Origin: Muriicola sp. Z0-33
GTDB lineage: Bacteria; Bacteroidota; Bacteroidia; Flavobacteriales; Flavobacteriaceae
Length of the DNA: 64,000 nt
Reading direction: 5' to 3'
Assembly: GCF_026126425.1 (NCBI RefSeq)
Contig: NZ_JAFMPW010000010.1
Coordinates: 62,001-126,000 of the forward strand
Part shown: positions 1 through 8,712 of the stretch, piece after piece
Layout: every line of letters begins with the position of its first letter
Position numbering within the stretch: the first letter of the stretch is position 1
Translations under genes and position numbers: made by a program
Notes under the pieces: model-generated
Told to the model about the DNA's origin: nothing
Seen by the model: only the letters and a program-made list of their open reading frames with translations
Databases searched by the model: none

Positions 1-659
1 GTTATGCTGAATATATGACGGCCCCGGAAAAATATGCCATTAAGATTCCGGATTTTTTTAGCGATTTCGAAGCAGCTCCCTTACTATGCGCAGGAGCCAT
101 CGGTTACCGTTCAATACAAATTGCACAAATAGCTGATGGAGATGCTCTCGGACTGACCGGTTTTGGGGCCTCTGCACACCTGGTGTTAAAAATGGTCAGA
201 CATCGCTATCCCAATACCAGGGTCTTTGTCTTCGCAAGAAAAGCGGAGGAACGGCAATTTGCATTAGAACTGGGTGCGTTCTGGGCAGGAGACACCTCTG
301 CCGCTTCCCCGGAAAAACTGAGAGCAATAATTGATACCACTCCTGCCTGGAAACCCATTGTGGAAGCACTTGCCAACTTAGAAAAAGGAGGCAGGTTGGT
401 CATCAATGCCATCAGGAAAGAAAACGCTGATAAAGACTATCTCGGCAACTTATCTTACAAAAACCACCTTTGGATGGAAAAGGAAATTAAGTCGGTTGCC
501 AATGTAACCCGCAAAGACGTAGCCGAATTTTTGGAACTTGCTGCAGCAGCCTCAATAAAACCGGAAATAAAAATATATCCCTTGGAAGAAGCAAATAAGG
601 TCCTTGTAGCATTGAAAGATCAGCATATCAGAGGAGCAAAAGTCTTGCAAATACATTGA
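1..659 (+). CDS. Zinc-dependent alcohol dehydrogenase, C-terminal part (partial)
   Basis: The reading frame is already open at base 3 (residues YAEYMTAPEK), so the gene starts before the window and only about 219 C-terminal residues are present. The ATG at base 15 is internal. The piece carries the end of the catalytic domain and the Rossmann NAD(P)-binding domain with the glycine motif GFGASAH, followed by a basic RKAEE segment. Medium-chain zinc alcohol dehydrogenases of the AdhP/CAD type oxidise alcohols or reduce aldehydes in the cytoplasm. The catalytic zinc ligands lie in the missing part, so substrate and zinc dependence cannot be checked. The next gene is convergent. Confidence 0.85.
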   Translation, partial: YAEYMTAPEKYAIKIPDFFSDFEAAPLLCAGAIGYRSIQIAQIADGDALGLTGFGASAHLVLKMVRHRYPNTRVFVFARKAEERQFALELGAFWAGDTSAASPEKLRAIIDTTPAWKPIVEALANLEKGGRLVINAIRKENADKDYLGNLSYKNHLWMEKEIKSVANVTRKDVAEFLELAAAASIKPEIKIYPLEEANKVLVALKDQHIRGAKVLQIH

Positions 660-717
660 GACTAACGAAAGCTGAAAGGCTTTTATTCGGGCAGCAACAA
701 TTTAGTTATTATCGCTC

Positions 718-1377
718 CTATTGTTTGCTCCTAACCTCGATTTCCTTAATGACTTTGACTAAAGAAGCTGAGGTATTGAAATGTATCTTAGACATATCAA
801 ATTTTGACGGTTTATGATCCTCATATGCGTATATCGGTACTTTAGATTTCATCAGGTTATCATACCACTTTTTATCCCATCTCTTTTCTTTCCAAAGATG
901 TCCATTAATGATAGAGGTAGAGCTAATAAGCTCCGAAGAACCATATGTCCACCAAAAGGCTACTTCATGGCCAGCTTCAAAACCAAGAAGGTGAAATTTT
1001 TGATTTGCTTGCCCATGAGATTTTCTTACCGATTTTAGAAGGTCATTGAAAGCATGATGAATAGGATGCGTCCCCCAGCTTTCCTCACCAATGGGCACCT
1101 TGGGTACAATTAAAATGGTTCTGTTAAGATCTATTGAACCTAGTTGTTTCATGGTACTCTCCCAGGCATTATCTCCATTATGTACTTCGCACAGCACAGC
1201 CACAATTTCATATTCCTTGGCACTATCATAGTCTTTCGGGAGCAATAGTCCATATTCAAATCGGATACCATTGAAAGCCTTAAATTGATATACGCTTTCA
1301 TTATGTACAGCATCAAAGCTGGTCAGGGAAACTGCACTGATTAATCCCAGTGCAAGTAGAAATATAATTTTTTTCAT
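718..1377 (-). CDS. Secreted alpha/beta-hydrolase-like protein lacking the nucleophile serine
   Basis: This is a 219-residue protein with an N-terminal signal peptide (MKKIIFLLALGLISA). The fold looks like a small alpha/beta hydrolase or PHB-depolymerase-like esterase: a beta strand, then the nucleophile elbow LLGFEAGHE around residues 130-138. In active relatives the elbow is G-x-S-x-G. Here position 134 is Glu, so ordinary serine esterase chemistry is not expected. It follows the better preserved hydrolase at 1534-2214 on the same strand and may be a diverged duplicate. It is probably periplasmic. The family assignment is by eye and moderate. Confidence 0.6.
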   Translation of the reverse strand: MKKIIFLLALGLISAVSLTSFDAVHNESVYQFKAFNGIRFEYGLLLPKDYDSAKEYEIVAVLCEVHNGDNAWESTMKQLGSIDLNRTILIVPKVPIGEESWGTHPIHHAFNDLLKSVRKSHGQANQKFHLLGFEAGHEVAFWWTYGSSELISSTSIINGHLWKEKRWDKKWYDNLMKSKVPIYAYEDHKPSKFDMSKIHFNTSASLVKVIKEIEVRSKQ

Positions 1378-1533
1378 GTTTGTTATTTTTAGACTTCAAT
1401 ATTATCTCTTCCTAAAACCCTATTAAAATCAATAGTGATGAAAGGTTATAATAGTGACAAAGCGTTATTTTTATATATGGGCTACGGCTATTTCCCTTTC
1501 AGATATGTAATAAAAGAGGAAAAAGCTCATAGA

Positions 1534-2214
1534 TTATTTATCCAAAAGGGCATTCATAGCTTTAAACAATGGAGCACCGGCATATTCGTCCAGGATATGT
1601 CCCCCATTGGGGACAATGATCAAATTATTCCAAACCCTGGATGCATCCAGTTTTTTCTTTGCTTTTACTGCCCTGTTCTTCCAGTAAGTATCCCGTTCTC
1701 CTGCAATCATTAAAATTTTGGTGTTCGAATATTTATTAAGTTTCTGTTCTATTGCGCCTGGATTTCCTGGCATTCCTATAACACCTGCAAAACGATCCTT
1801 GTATTGTTCGGCAATTTGAAAGGCATCGATACTATTGGCAGAAAACCCTAAAATATATATTCCGCTGGTAGCGTAGTTTTCTTCCAAATAATCTAACAGC
1901 ACCTTTACCGCACTGCGCTTTTCCATATGCACCAAACTTTCAACCAATATCCAGCCGTGCCTTTTTTTGTTAGAACCAAAATAACGGCAACCCGCTTTCA
2001 GATCTCCCCCATCCAGTCCGGGTCCCAATACCACCGGATAAGCTTTGTCTTTGGAAAACCCCTCAGGTACTGTTATCCTTGCCAATAAATTATTCCCTTT
2101 AGATATAGTCAGTTCTATTACACCATCTTGTGCCAAAACGGGCATATGTCCTGCAAAAAACAATACTAGAAGGCAGGCTATACTTAAAATTGATCCGTAT
2201 GTTTTTTTAATCAT
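1534..2214 (-). CDS. Secreted alpha/beta hydrolase (esterase/PHB depolymerase-like)
   Basis: The protein has 226 residues with a signal peptide ending near VLAQ (residue 29). The nucleophile elbow is ILGFSANS with Ser125, the probable acid is Asp175 in AGERDTYW, and the histidine is His206 in NGGHILDEY. The order and spacing fit a catalytic triad of the esterase D/dienelactone hydrolase-like group. The start overlaps the end of the upstream PD40 gene by 8 bases, so the two are likely co-transcribed. Exact substrate unknown; a periplasmic esterase or peptidase-like hydrolase is inferred. It was probably paired with the diverged hydrolase just downstream. Confidence 0.7.
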   Translation of the reverse strand: MIKKTYGSILSIACLLVLFFAGHMPVLAQDGVIELTISKGNNLLARITVPEGFSKDKAYPVVLGPGLDGGDLKAGCRYFGSNKKRHGWILVESLVHMEKRSAVKVLLDYLEENYATSGIYILGFSANSIDAFQIAEQYKDRFAGVIGMPGNPGAIEQKLNKYSNTKILMIAGERDTYWKNRAVKAKKKLDASRVWNNLIIVPNGGHILDEYAGAPLFKAMNALLDK

Positions 2215-3175
2215 TTTTAGTCAGTTTAATGTTTTTACCAGAATTGATATCTAAAAGATAGATTTCAGCCCCATCATCGAATGAGGTATTATATGCCACA
2301 AACTGCCTATTTGGATCTATTTTGGCAAACATCAGGGATTTGTGGGAAACCGTCCCAACTTCTTTCAAATCGGTTCCGTTGAGATCCTCAAGGATAAAAG
2401 TAGTGCCCTGATCATGGTCTTTCTGTTTTAGCACCTGATCCCGACTTATAAACCATCCTTCCAGTTCAGGAACATCGGTTACTTTTTTTGTCTTTTTGTC
2501 CAGGATATGCTTAGAATATACATTGTTCTCCAAATCAACGATTTTGCTTATAAACAAAGTTCCATCTGCTGCTAACTGCGGGCGGTTGGTTATCCCATCA
2601 GTAGTTAGTCTTGTTATGTTATCGCCATTGGTATAGTAGGCATCGGGCTTAAAATCCTCACCAAACGGCCAATGAAAAAAGTAATACCCTTCTCCAGTCA
2701 GGTCCCACGCAGAAAACATATGGAACCCGTTTTCGGTAACAGTAGTCAATTGTTTCAAGTTAGTTCCGTCACTATCTATACTCATCATTCTGGCACCTTC
2801 TTCAAGAAAACTGGTATATCCAATTCGGCCACCGTCAGGAGACCATACAGGTTCTGTATGAAAGCCGATGGTATCGTTAGTGGTAAGTTCCTTTTTATTG
2901 GTACCATCGGTGTTGATGAGATAAATTCTAGATGTACTCCATTCACTATCTATATAGGAATAGTAAGCAATCCTTGATCCCTCTGGAGAAAAATCTGGTC
3001 CCAATTCCGGGAAATCGTTCTTTTTTACTTCTGAATCTTCAGCTGTGGACTTATCATTTGAAGAATATTCTTCAATTTGCTCTATAGGTACATCAGAGGC
3101 ATTATCATTCTTTTGCTTGCATGAAAAGATTAAAATTGAAATAATCAGTGATTGAATTAAAATTCGATGTTTCAT
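2207..3175 (-). CDS. PD40/TolB-like beta-propeller lipoprotein
   Basis: The protein has 322 residues with a lipoprotein signal peptide (lipobox LIFSC, Cys19). After a polar acidic linker come PD40 blades of the type FSPEGSRIAYYS and WSPDGGRIGYTS, as in TolB C-terminal propellers, which serve as binding platforms. It should sit in the cell envelope facing the periplasm. It shares domain type with the next upstream gene at 3273-4205, suggesting an old duplication, and overlaps the hydrolase at 1534-2214 by 8 bases. No enzymatic motif is visible; a binding role is inferred. Confidence 0.75.
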   Translation of the reverse strand: MKHRILIQSLIISILIFSCKQKNDNASDVPIEQIEEYSSNDKSTAEDSEVKKNDFPELGPDFSPEGSRIAYYSYIDSEWSTSRIYLINTDGTNKKELTTNDTIGFHTEPVWSPDGGRIGYTSFLEEGARMMSIDSDGTNLKQLTTVTENGFHMFSAWDLTGEGYYFFHWPFGEDFKPDAYYTNGDNITRLTTDGITNRPQLAADGTLFISKIVDLENNVYSKHILDKKTKKVTDVPELEGWFISRDQVLKQKDHDQGTTFILEDLNGTDLKEVGTVSHKSLMFAKIDPNRQFVAYNTSFDDGAEIYLLDINSGKNIKLTKND

Positions 3176-3272
3176 ATGTTTAATATTTAGATTTTATTGC
3201 CCTTTCGTAAACTATATCTACAGTCATATCTTATGACCAATTTATTAGCTGCTTTTATTTGTTTTGATTAAG

Positions 3273-4205
3273 TTAATTTGTCAGTTGCCTGACATTCTTT
3301 CCTTCAGCATCTGCCAAATAGATATAAGTGTTCCCTTCCTTCTCCATCCCATAAAAACCAGAATCATAAAGCAATATTTTTGCAGATAGATGAGAATTTA
3401 GCTCCTGTCTGTCATCATTAAAGGATATTTGAACTACACTTTTTGAATGCCATTCCCTTTTGAACAAGTCAAAAGACATCTGGTTTTGGTCCGCACTGTA
3501 TATCAGGTAATCCCCATCATTAGACCAACTTGGCATTCTCTCATTAATCTCAGGAGTTCGAGTAATGTTTTTAATACTTCCTTTTAATATATCCAGTAAG
3601 AAAATATCAAATAAGGGCTTTGACTCTTCCGCCACATTTTTTAAAAAGACCAATTCATTACCATCAGGATGAATTACCGGTTTAAAAAACTCATCATTGA
3701 TATCAGATGATCTAAGAAGCAACGTATCCTTATAATTTTCAAGAGTCCTCAAATAAATTGCTGTGCGATTATTGGGTTGAAATTCGCAGTACGCCATTTT
3801 CTTGCCATCAGCAGTAAAGCTTATTTCAGAATGGCGATACCCTTTACGTGGATAGGTGACCTGTTTAATTTTGGAGGTTTTTAACTCCATCCGATAGATC
3901 GCCATATCACCGTTTCGGTCTGAGGAAAAATAGATATGTTTGCCATCTACAGACCATTTAGGATTTAAATCCCATGCCTTATAATCATAAGTAAGTTGTA
4001 TTTCTTTGCAAAATTTCAGATCCATCAGGTACAGGTCTGGTAGACTATCATTGCGATAGGAATAATAAACTACTTTACTGAAGTCCGGGGATAAACGCGG
4101 ACCAAAGTCCAAATGATCAGCGCGTTGCGCCCAGACACTGGCGCCAAACCCGGAAGAGAAAAATAAAACTAATAGAAATAAGATTCTTTCTTTTACTATA
4201 TCCAT
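3273..4205 (-). CDS. PD40/TolB-like beta-propeller protein, secreted
   Basis: The protein has 310 residues with a signal peptide (hydrophobic stretch about residues 8-26, ending VWAQ). At least five PD40 blades are visible, for example LSPDFSKVVYYSYR, WSVDGKHIYFSSDR, FTADGKKMAYCEF, IHPDGNELVFLKN and WSNDGDYLIYSAD. Such propellers bind peptides or sugars and are common in Bacteroidota envelopes. It lies 97 bases upstream of the related lipoprotein gene and is probably in the same transcription unit. No catalytic domain is fused. Function beyond binding is not inferable. Confidence 0.75.
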   Translation of the reverse strand: MDIVKERILFLLVLFFSSGFGASVWAQRADHLDFGPRLSPDFSKVVYYSYRNDSLPDLYLMDLKFCKEIQLTYDYKAWDLNPKWSVDGKHIYFSSDRNGDMAIYRMELKTSKIKQVTYPRKGYRHSEISFTADGKKMAYCEFQPNNRTAIYLRTLENYKDTLLLRSSDINDEFFKPVIHPDGNELVFLKNVAEESKPLFDIFLLDILKGSIKNITRTPEINERMPSWSNDGDYLIYSADQNQMSFDLFKREWHSKSVVQISFNDDRQELNSHLSAKILLYDSGFYGMEKEGNTYIYLADAEGKNVRQLTN

Positions 4206-4416
4206 TTGAGTCGAATTGTTTAACTGTTTTTGGTAAAATTAGAACGACATACCTGTGCTAAGAAATGTGTTGTGACCAACCGATATTAAAGTGATGAAGT
4301 GAAATTTATTTTGCTGTAAAGGCCACTATAACCGACCTCAATTGTTTGAAAAAAAACGACTAATCCCTTTTTTCACCGTTCAGCACAATCTGTTAAAGTT
4401 GGCAAACGGGAATATG

Positions 4417-4424
4417 TAGTTTTG
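4417..4424 (+). promoter_or_regulatory. Candidate -7 promoter box of the DinB-like gene
   Basis: TAGTTTTG matches the Bacteroidota -7 consensus TAnnTTTG exactly and lies 23 bases before the start codon at 4448. A TTG at 4399-4401 could be the -33 element, but the 15-base gap is shorter than usual. Confidence 0.4.
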
Positions 4425-4447
4425 ATCCAAATAAAAATCGAAATACA

Positions 4448-4966
4448 ATGAAAACAACAAAATTAAATTGGGCAGTAACCCTGCTTTTTATGGCAGCGCT
4501 AAGTGTTTCAAACGCCCAGATGAAAACAGAAAACCTTGTCACTGCCTGGGACAGTATGGCCAAAATGGTAATTGAGACGGCCAAAGCAATGCCAGAAGAA
4601 CACTATATGTTTAAACCCACTGAGGACCTTCGAGGATTTAGTGATCAAATTGCACATACCTCCGGAGCCAATTATCTATTTGCCTCAGTTGTAAAACTAG
4701 ACCGCCCAGATCCAAGTCCGGTAACAGATACCAAAAATAAGCAGGAAGTTATAGCACAATTGGAAGGTTCCTTTGCATTTATCAGGGAAGGAATGGAAAA
4801 ACTTCAGCAAGAAGATCTTTCAGAAGAGATAGAATTTTTTGGCAGCAAGATGTCCAGATTGCAGTCGATTCTGATTATGACCTCACACCTGCAAAGAGAA
4901 CAGGGCAAAAGCACAATTTATACCCGACTTAAAGATGTAGTACCGGGGCCTTCAGGAGGTTGGTAG
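4448..4966 (+). CDS. DinB-family protein with signal peptide
   Basis: The protein has 172 residues. The signal peptide ends around SNAQ (residue 24). The rest resembles the DinB four-helix bundle: a helix with AWDSMAKMVIETAKAM, the segment FSDQIAHTSGAN with a candidate metal-binding His, and the closing helix TSHLQREQGKSTIYTRL with a second His. DinB/YfiT-type proteins bind a divalent metal and several are thiol transferases, but this family is mostly uncharacterised. The export signal is common in flavobacterial copies. It is convergent with the next gene, with only 9 bases between the stops. Confidence 0.75.
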   Translation: MKTTKLNWAVTLLFMAALSVSNAQMKTENLVTAWDSMAKMVIETAKAMPEEHYMFKPTEDLRGFSDQIAHTSGANYLFASVVKLDRPDPSPVTDTKNKQEVIAQLEGSFAFIREGMEKLQQEDLSEEIEFFGSKMSRLQSILIMTSHLQREQGKSTIYTRLKDVVPGPSGGW

Positions 4967-4975
4967 CTAATTCGT

Positions 4976-5455
4976 CTATTGTTCAGAAGAAAAACCGGCG
5001 GAAACTATCTCCCTGTTTATGGCATACTCATCACCCTTATAACATAACTTGTTATGCCCAACGGGAATGGTTGCTTCCGGTTTTACTTTATAAATTCTAA
5101 CCAACTCATTTACGGGGTTATTGGGAAAACTAAATGTGGTTTTGACAGCCACTTGTATAGTTGAATCAGTATTTGAACTTTTTATTGTAACTGCCTCTCC
5201 GCAATCAGGATTAGCACTGGTAATAAAAGTAACAAAGGATGCGGCCTCTTGTCCAAATAAATCGCCATGAAAATCCATTCCGTATTCTTCTTCATTGTGA
5301 AGCAGATAAAAGATTTCCGGATAAGTAAGCTCACTAATATCTTTAAGAGGCTCTTCAACTATTTTACTTGCCTCATCAACCTGATTACTTTTTTCTTTGC
5401 ATGCACCAACTGCTGTAAAAATAACCAGAAAACAGATAATTAATTTCTTGTTCAT
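4976..5455 (-). CDS. Hypothetical lipoprotein
   Basis: A 159-residue protein with a clear lipoprotein signal (MNKKLIICFLVIFTAVGAC, Cys19) followed by a charged linker. The mature part contains GMDFHGDLFGQEAASFVTF and ends polar; three further cysteines (in PDCGE and KLCYK, among others) are present. I do not recognise the family. It is divergent from the sensor-kinase gene at 5526, sharing a 70-base intergenic region, but no functional link is shown. Confidence 0.6.
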   Translation of the reverse strand: MNKKLIICFLVIFTAVGACKEKSNQVDEASKIVEEPLKDISELTYPEIFYLLHNEEEYGMDFHGDLFGQEAASFVTFITSANPDCGEAVTIKSSNTDSTIQVAVKTTFSFPNNPVNELVRIYKVKPEATIPVGHNKLCYKGDEYAINREIVSAGFSSEQ

Positions 5456-5525
5456 AAATTGGGAATCTAAATAAAAATTATATTGTTCTTTCTCAAATAT
5501 TTACCTTAGAAAGATATTACAGCAT

Positions 5526-6632
5526 ATGTTCAAAGGCATAGTTCAAAGTTATAAAAAATTACCTATTCCAATTGGCAGGATTGGAATCATAGGTGTCTTT
5601 ATATGCCTCTTTTTTATAGCTAAGGAGTTTACCAATCATATTATCAATGATTATAATTTCCCCTTCAGTTGGTTCTTTATCAGTACAAGAATTGTACTCA
5701 ATTATCTCTTATGGATCCTCATAGCGCCTTTGGTTTATAGGCTAACAAGAAAAGTACAATCCCTACCTAATTCGATTCTTAACATCGTCCCCATTGTTAT
5801 AGCGGCTGTGCTATTAGTAATTGCCCACAGGGCTTTGGCTACAAAGGCATACGACATTGTATACTTTCTGAGCATCGGTTATATGAGAGACTTTTTTGGT
5901 GCCAACGGAATGGTAGCCCTGGTGGTAGGAAGCTTTTCCAGTTTAATTGAACTGCTGGTACTGATGGCCTTGTTTTTTGGGATCGACTATCAGAAGCGCT
6001 ACTTAAAAAACCAAAAAGATTTAATTGCCGCCCAACTCAATAGCCTGCAAATGCAATTACACCCGCATTTCTTATTTAATACATTACATTCTATCTCCTC
6101 TATGATAGATATAGACCCCAAAAAAGCGCAGAAGATGTTGACCAAAATGGGTACATTAATGCGAACAATGTTAGAAAATGATCTGGAACAAATGGTTACT
6201 ATTGAAAAGGAATTGGATTTTATTCGTGATTACCTGGACCTTGAACAAATCAGATATGCCGATAAGATGAGGATTCATTACCAGGTGACAAAAGATATGG
6301 AGCAAATTAAAATTCCGAATATGATTTTACAACCCCTGGTAGAGAATGCCATTAAATATGGAATAATCCCCGCGTTGGATCAAGGTGAAATACATATAGA
6401 GATCAAAAAAAGTATGGACGTAAAGTCCCCTAAAGAATATGTGAATCTAAAGGTATCCAACTCTTCTGAGGGAAATGGGAATATCAGGTTTGATAAAGGA
6501 ACTGGCATAGGGCTACAAAACATAAAAAAACGACTGGAAGGGATCTACGGAAACAAATTCATTTTCGAATCTTGTTTTAGCAACCCGAAGTGGTATGTAG
6601 CAGAAATTTCCTTGCCTTTAAATCCATATTAA
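5526..6632 (+). CDS. LytS/YehU-type sensor histidine kinase
   Basis: The protein has 368 residues. About four membrane helices fill residues 18-150. The His_kinase domain follows with the phospho-acceptor motif LHPHFLFNTLH (His181), the N-box LQPLVENAIKYG and the G-box GTGIGLQNIKKR. Kinases of this class phosphorylate LytTR response regulators, and such a regulator is encoded next with a one-base overlap (TAATG). No extracellular sensor domain is visible, so the signal may be sensed in or near the membrane. The ligand is unknown. Confidence 0.92.
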   Translation: MFKGIVQSYKKLPIPIGRIGIIGVFICLFFIAKEFTNHIINDYNFPFSWFFISTRIVLNYLLWILIAPLVYRLTRKVQSLPNSILNIVPIVIAAVLLVIAHRALATKAYDIVYFLSIGYMRDFFGANGMVALVVGSFSSLIELLVLMALFFGIDYQKRYLKNQKDLIAAQLNSLQMQLHPHFLFNTLHSISSMIDIDPKKAQKMLTKMGTLMRTMLENDLEQMVTIEKELDFIRDYLDLEQIRYADKMRIHYQVTKDMEQIKIPNMILQPLVENAIKYGIIPALDQGEIHIEIKKSMDVKSPKEYVNLKVSNSSEGNGNIRFDKGTGIGLQNIKKRLEGIYGNKFIFESCFSNPKWYVAEISLPLNPY

Positions 6633-7402
6633 TGAAATTGAGATGTATCATTGTTGATGACGAATATCTGGCCAGACAGCGCATTCTTAAGTTGTTGGAA
6701 GACCATCAGGATATAATGGTAGTCGCGGAATGCAAAAATGGAAGGGAAGCTATTGAGAAAATTAAGTTAAAAGAACCCGACTTTATCTTTTTGGATATTC
6801 AAATGCCTGATCTAGATGGTTTTTCAGTAATTGAAAAACTGGATAATCTACCCTACGTTATATTCACCACTGCCTACGAATCTTTCGCTATTAAAGCATT
6901 TGAGATCAATGCAGTTGATTATCTCTTAAAGCCTTTTGATGATGAACGCATAGACGCCTCTATAAAAAGGATGAAAGCACTAAAAGAGCATGAAAAAACA
7001 GCCGGACTAAAAGAGAAACTGGCCGGCTTGTTAATATCGCTGCAAGATGAAAATGGCAGTGAAACAAGGACTTTCTTTGAAATAAAGAAAAATGGCAGAA
7101 TACTTAAAATTAGAACAGAGGATATAATATATATTCAATCTGAAGGGAATTATTTGGAACTGTTTACCGAGAAAAATAAATTTCTATATAGGAGCACAAT
7201 GAATGCCATTGAAGCAGAACTATCAGACCAATTATTTGTCCGGATACACAGATCATTAATTGTCAATAAGGTCTATATAGGTTCCTGTTTCTATTTGAAA
7301 AATTCGGAATATAAGGTGGTTTTAAAAAATGGCACCACCTTACTTTCTGGGAGGTCTTACAAGGACAATATTATTTCCTACCTGGAAGAGGCAAAAGGTT
7401 AA
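6632..7402 (+). CDS. LytTR-type DNA-binding response regulator
   Basis: The protein has 256 residues starting MKLRCIIVDDE. The longer frame from 6590 adds 14 residues that overlap the kinase and is rejected, because the ATG at 6632 overlaps the kinase stop codon by one base. The receiver domain has Asp9/Asp10, phospho-acceptor Asp55 (FIFLDIQMPD) and the conserved LLKPF lysine. The C-terminal LytTR DNA-binding domain shows IIYIQSEGNYLEL and FVRIHRSLIVN. It should control target genes in response to the kinase encoded upstream; the targets are not evident, though the membrane-protein genes downstream are candidates. Confidence 0.93.
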   Translation: MKLRCIIVDDEYLARQRILKLLEDHQDIMVVAECKNGREAIEKIKLKEPDFIFLDIQMPDLDGFSVIEKLDNLPYVIFTTAYESFAIKAFEINAVDYLLKPFDDERIDASIKRMKALKEHEKTAGLKEKLAGLLISLQDENGSETRTFFEIKKNGRILKIRTEDIIYIQSEGNYLELFTEKNKFLYRSTMNAIEAELSDQLFVRIHRSLIVNKVYIGSCFYLKNSEYKVVLKNGTTLLSGRSYKDNIISYLEEAKG

Positions 7403-7615
7403 TGGCTATTTATGTTTTCCAAGAATAAAAGGGAAATATGCAGTGTTTAGTCGGTAATTAGATAAGATGTTAACCATTACTTGAATGAATTGACATTTGA
7501 ACAAATAATACTTACATTTAAAAGAGCAAATTCTAAGAAACTTACCAAGGTAAAGTATTGATATTAAATTAGTTTCTATGTGTTAGACTTATTTGAGTTA
7601 ATTTCAATTTAATCG

Positions 7616-8353
7616 ATGCTATCAAAATTTAAAATTCCTATATTTCTTTTCGTATTATTTGCAGTTTCATATTTTTTGGCCATTCCGGACGTTAAATATG
7701 ACGAGTATTTTACAGCAGAGGATAGTTGGATTGAAAATATAACGGCATTGGCTTTTCTTATTGCTGCCATTTTGTTTTATATCTGTTTTTGGCAGTCCAA
7801 AGGAAGAGGCAATAAAATCTTTTCAATTACAACCAATAGAAATTATATTTATTTTTTTTTGGCATTATTATTCTTCGTCGCATTTGGGGAAGAAATTAGC
7901 TGGGGCCAGAGAATATTTGGTTGGTCTACTCCGGAAGCTCTAGCGGCAGCAAATTTTCAAAACGAAACTAATATTCACAATCTTGACATTTTCACATTTA
8001 AAGACGAAGTAGGAGATGGCTTCTGGTCAACTCTATTAATAATAACTCCGGGAAGGCTCTTCTTCTACTTCTGGTTTAGTTTCCTGGTCTTATTACCACT
8101 TTTAAGTAACTCTTTTAGCAGTATCCATAAACTAGTAAAAAAAATCAATATTCCTGTTCCTCCAATTTGGTTCGGAGTTTTGATGATTTTAAACCTAGTG
8201 CTATCTAAATTTTACATAAAAACGATGGCTTATTATTCCGAAGAAGTTTCTGGAAGCATAGCGGAAATAAAAGAAGGTAATTATGCCATTGTTATTGCAG
8301 TTCTTGCTGTTTATTTTTATCATAATCGGTATAACGCACTCTCCAAAAAATAG
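7616..8353 (+). CDS. Integral membrane protein of unknown function
   Basis: The protein has 245 residues and about six membrane helices (approximately residues 5-23, 42-62, 78-94, 143-168, 184-202 and 222-240). A conserved-looking polar motif, FGEEISWGQRIFGW, follows helix 3, and another acidic-polar stretch, FQNETNIHNLDIF, lies just after it. I have seen similar EEISWGQR motifs in unnamed bacterial membrane proteins but cannot name a family or activity. It follows the LytTR regulator by 213 bases on the same strand. Confidence 0.6.
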   Translation: MLSKFKIPIFLFVLFAVSYFLAIPDVKYDEYFTAEDSWIENITALAFLIAAILFYICFWQSKGRGNKIFSITTNRNYIYFFLALLFFVAFGEEISWGQRIFGWSTPEALAAANFQNETNIHNLDIFTFKDEVGDGFWSTLLIITPGRLFFYFWFSFLVLLPLLSNSFSSIHKLVKKINIPVPPIWFGVLMILNLVLSKFYIKTMAYYSEEVSGSIAEIKEGNYAIVIAVLAVYFYHNRYNALSKK

Positions 8354-8459
8354 CAAATCAAAGAAATTTCGGATCTGTAAAAGTGAGCTCTCAGTAATTT
8401 GGAAAATATTATTCCTTTTTGGTCCGCCAATTAAAATGGTGTATCCACCAATTTGAAAT

Positions 8460-8600
8460 CTATATATAATTTTTGCTATTATCAGTAGGTGTCTTGCCAC
8501 ATCTCCTGTTGAAAGCAGCATTGAAGACCGACTTGGAGTTAAAACCAATATCGTAGCATATTTAACATTGAGTTCGATAGTACTGATTTCCCTGAAATAA
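8460..8600 (-). pseudogene. Relic of an AraC-family regulator C-terminus
   Basis: On the minus strand the 33 codons before the stop at 8460-8462 read CYDIGFNSKSVFNAAFNRRC and then GKTPTDNSKNYI. This is the recognition-helix signature of AraC-family helix-turn-helix domains (typical form: YDVGFNSKSAFNxAFKxxTGxTPxxYR). Immediately upstream the frame has a stop codon (8562-8564), and the preceding TIE-like residues are in another frame, so at least one frameshift or stop has broken it. The N-terminal part is not present between here and the next gene. It is best read as a decayed gene fragment in the 359-base gap between 8353 and 8713. Confidence 0.6.
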
Positions 8601-8712
8601 AAGTAAAGGTGAAAAATAAAGTTACTGTTCAAAAACAGTCAGGTCTGCATTAGTTTAAAAATGTAACAAGTCAGTCACCAGTTCGTCTTAAAGGAAACAG
8701 CAAAACGGACAT

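Noticed and set aside
8201-8632. Minus-strand frame of 143 codons
   Set aside because: It overlaps the end of the membrane-protein gene at 7616-8353 and crosses the AraC relic in a different frame; its sequence has no protein-like character.
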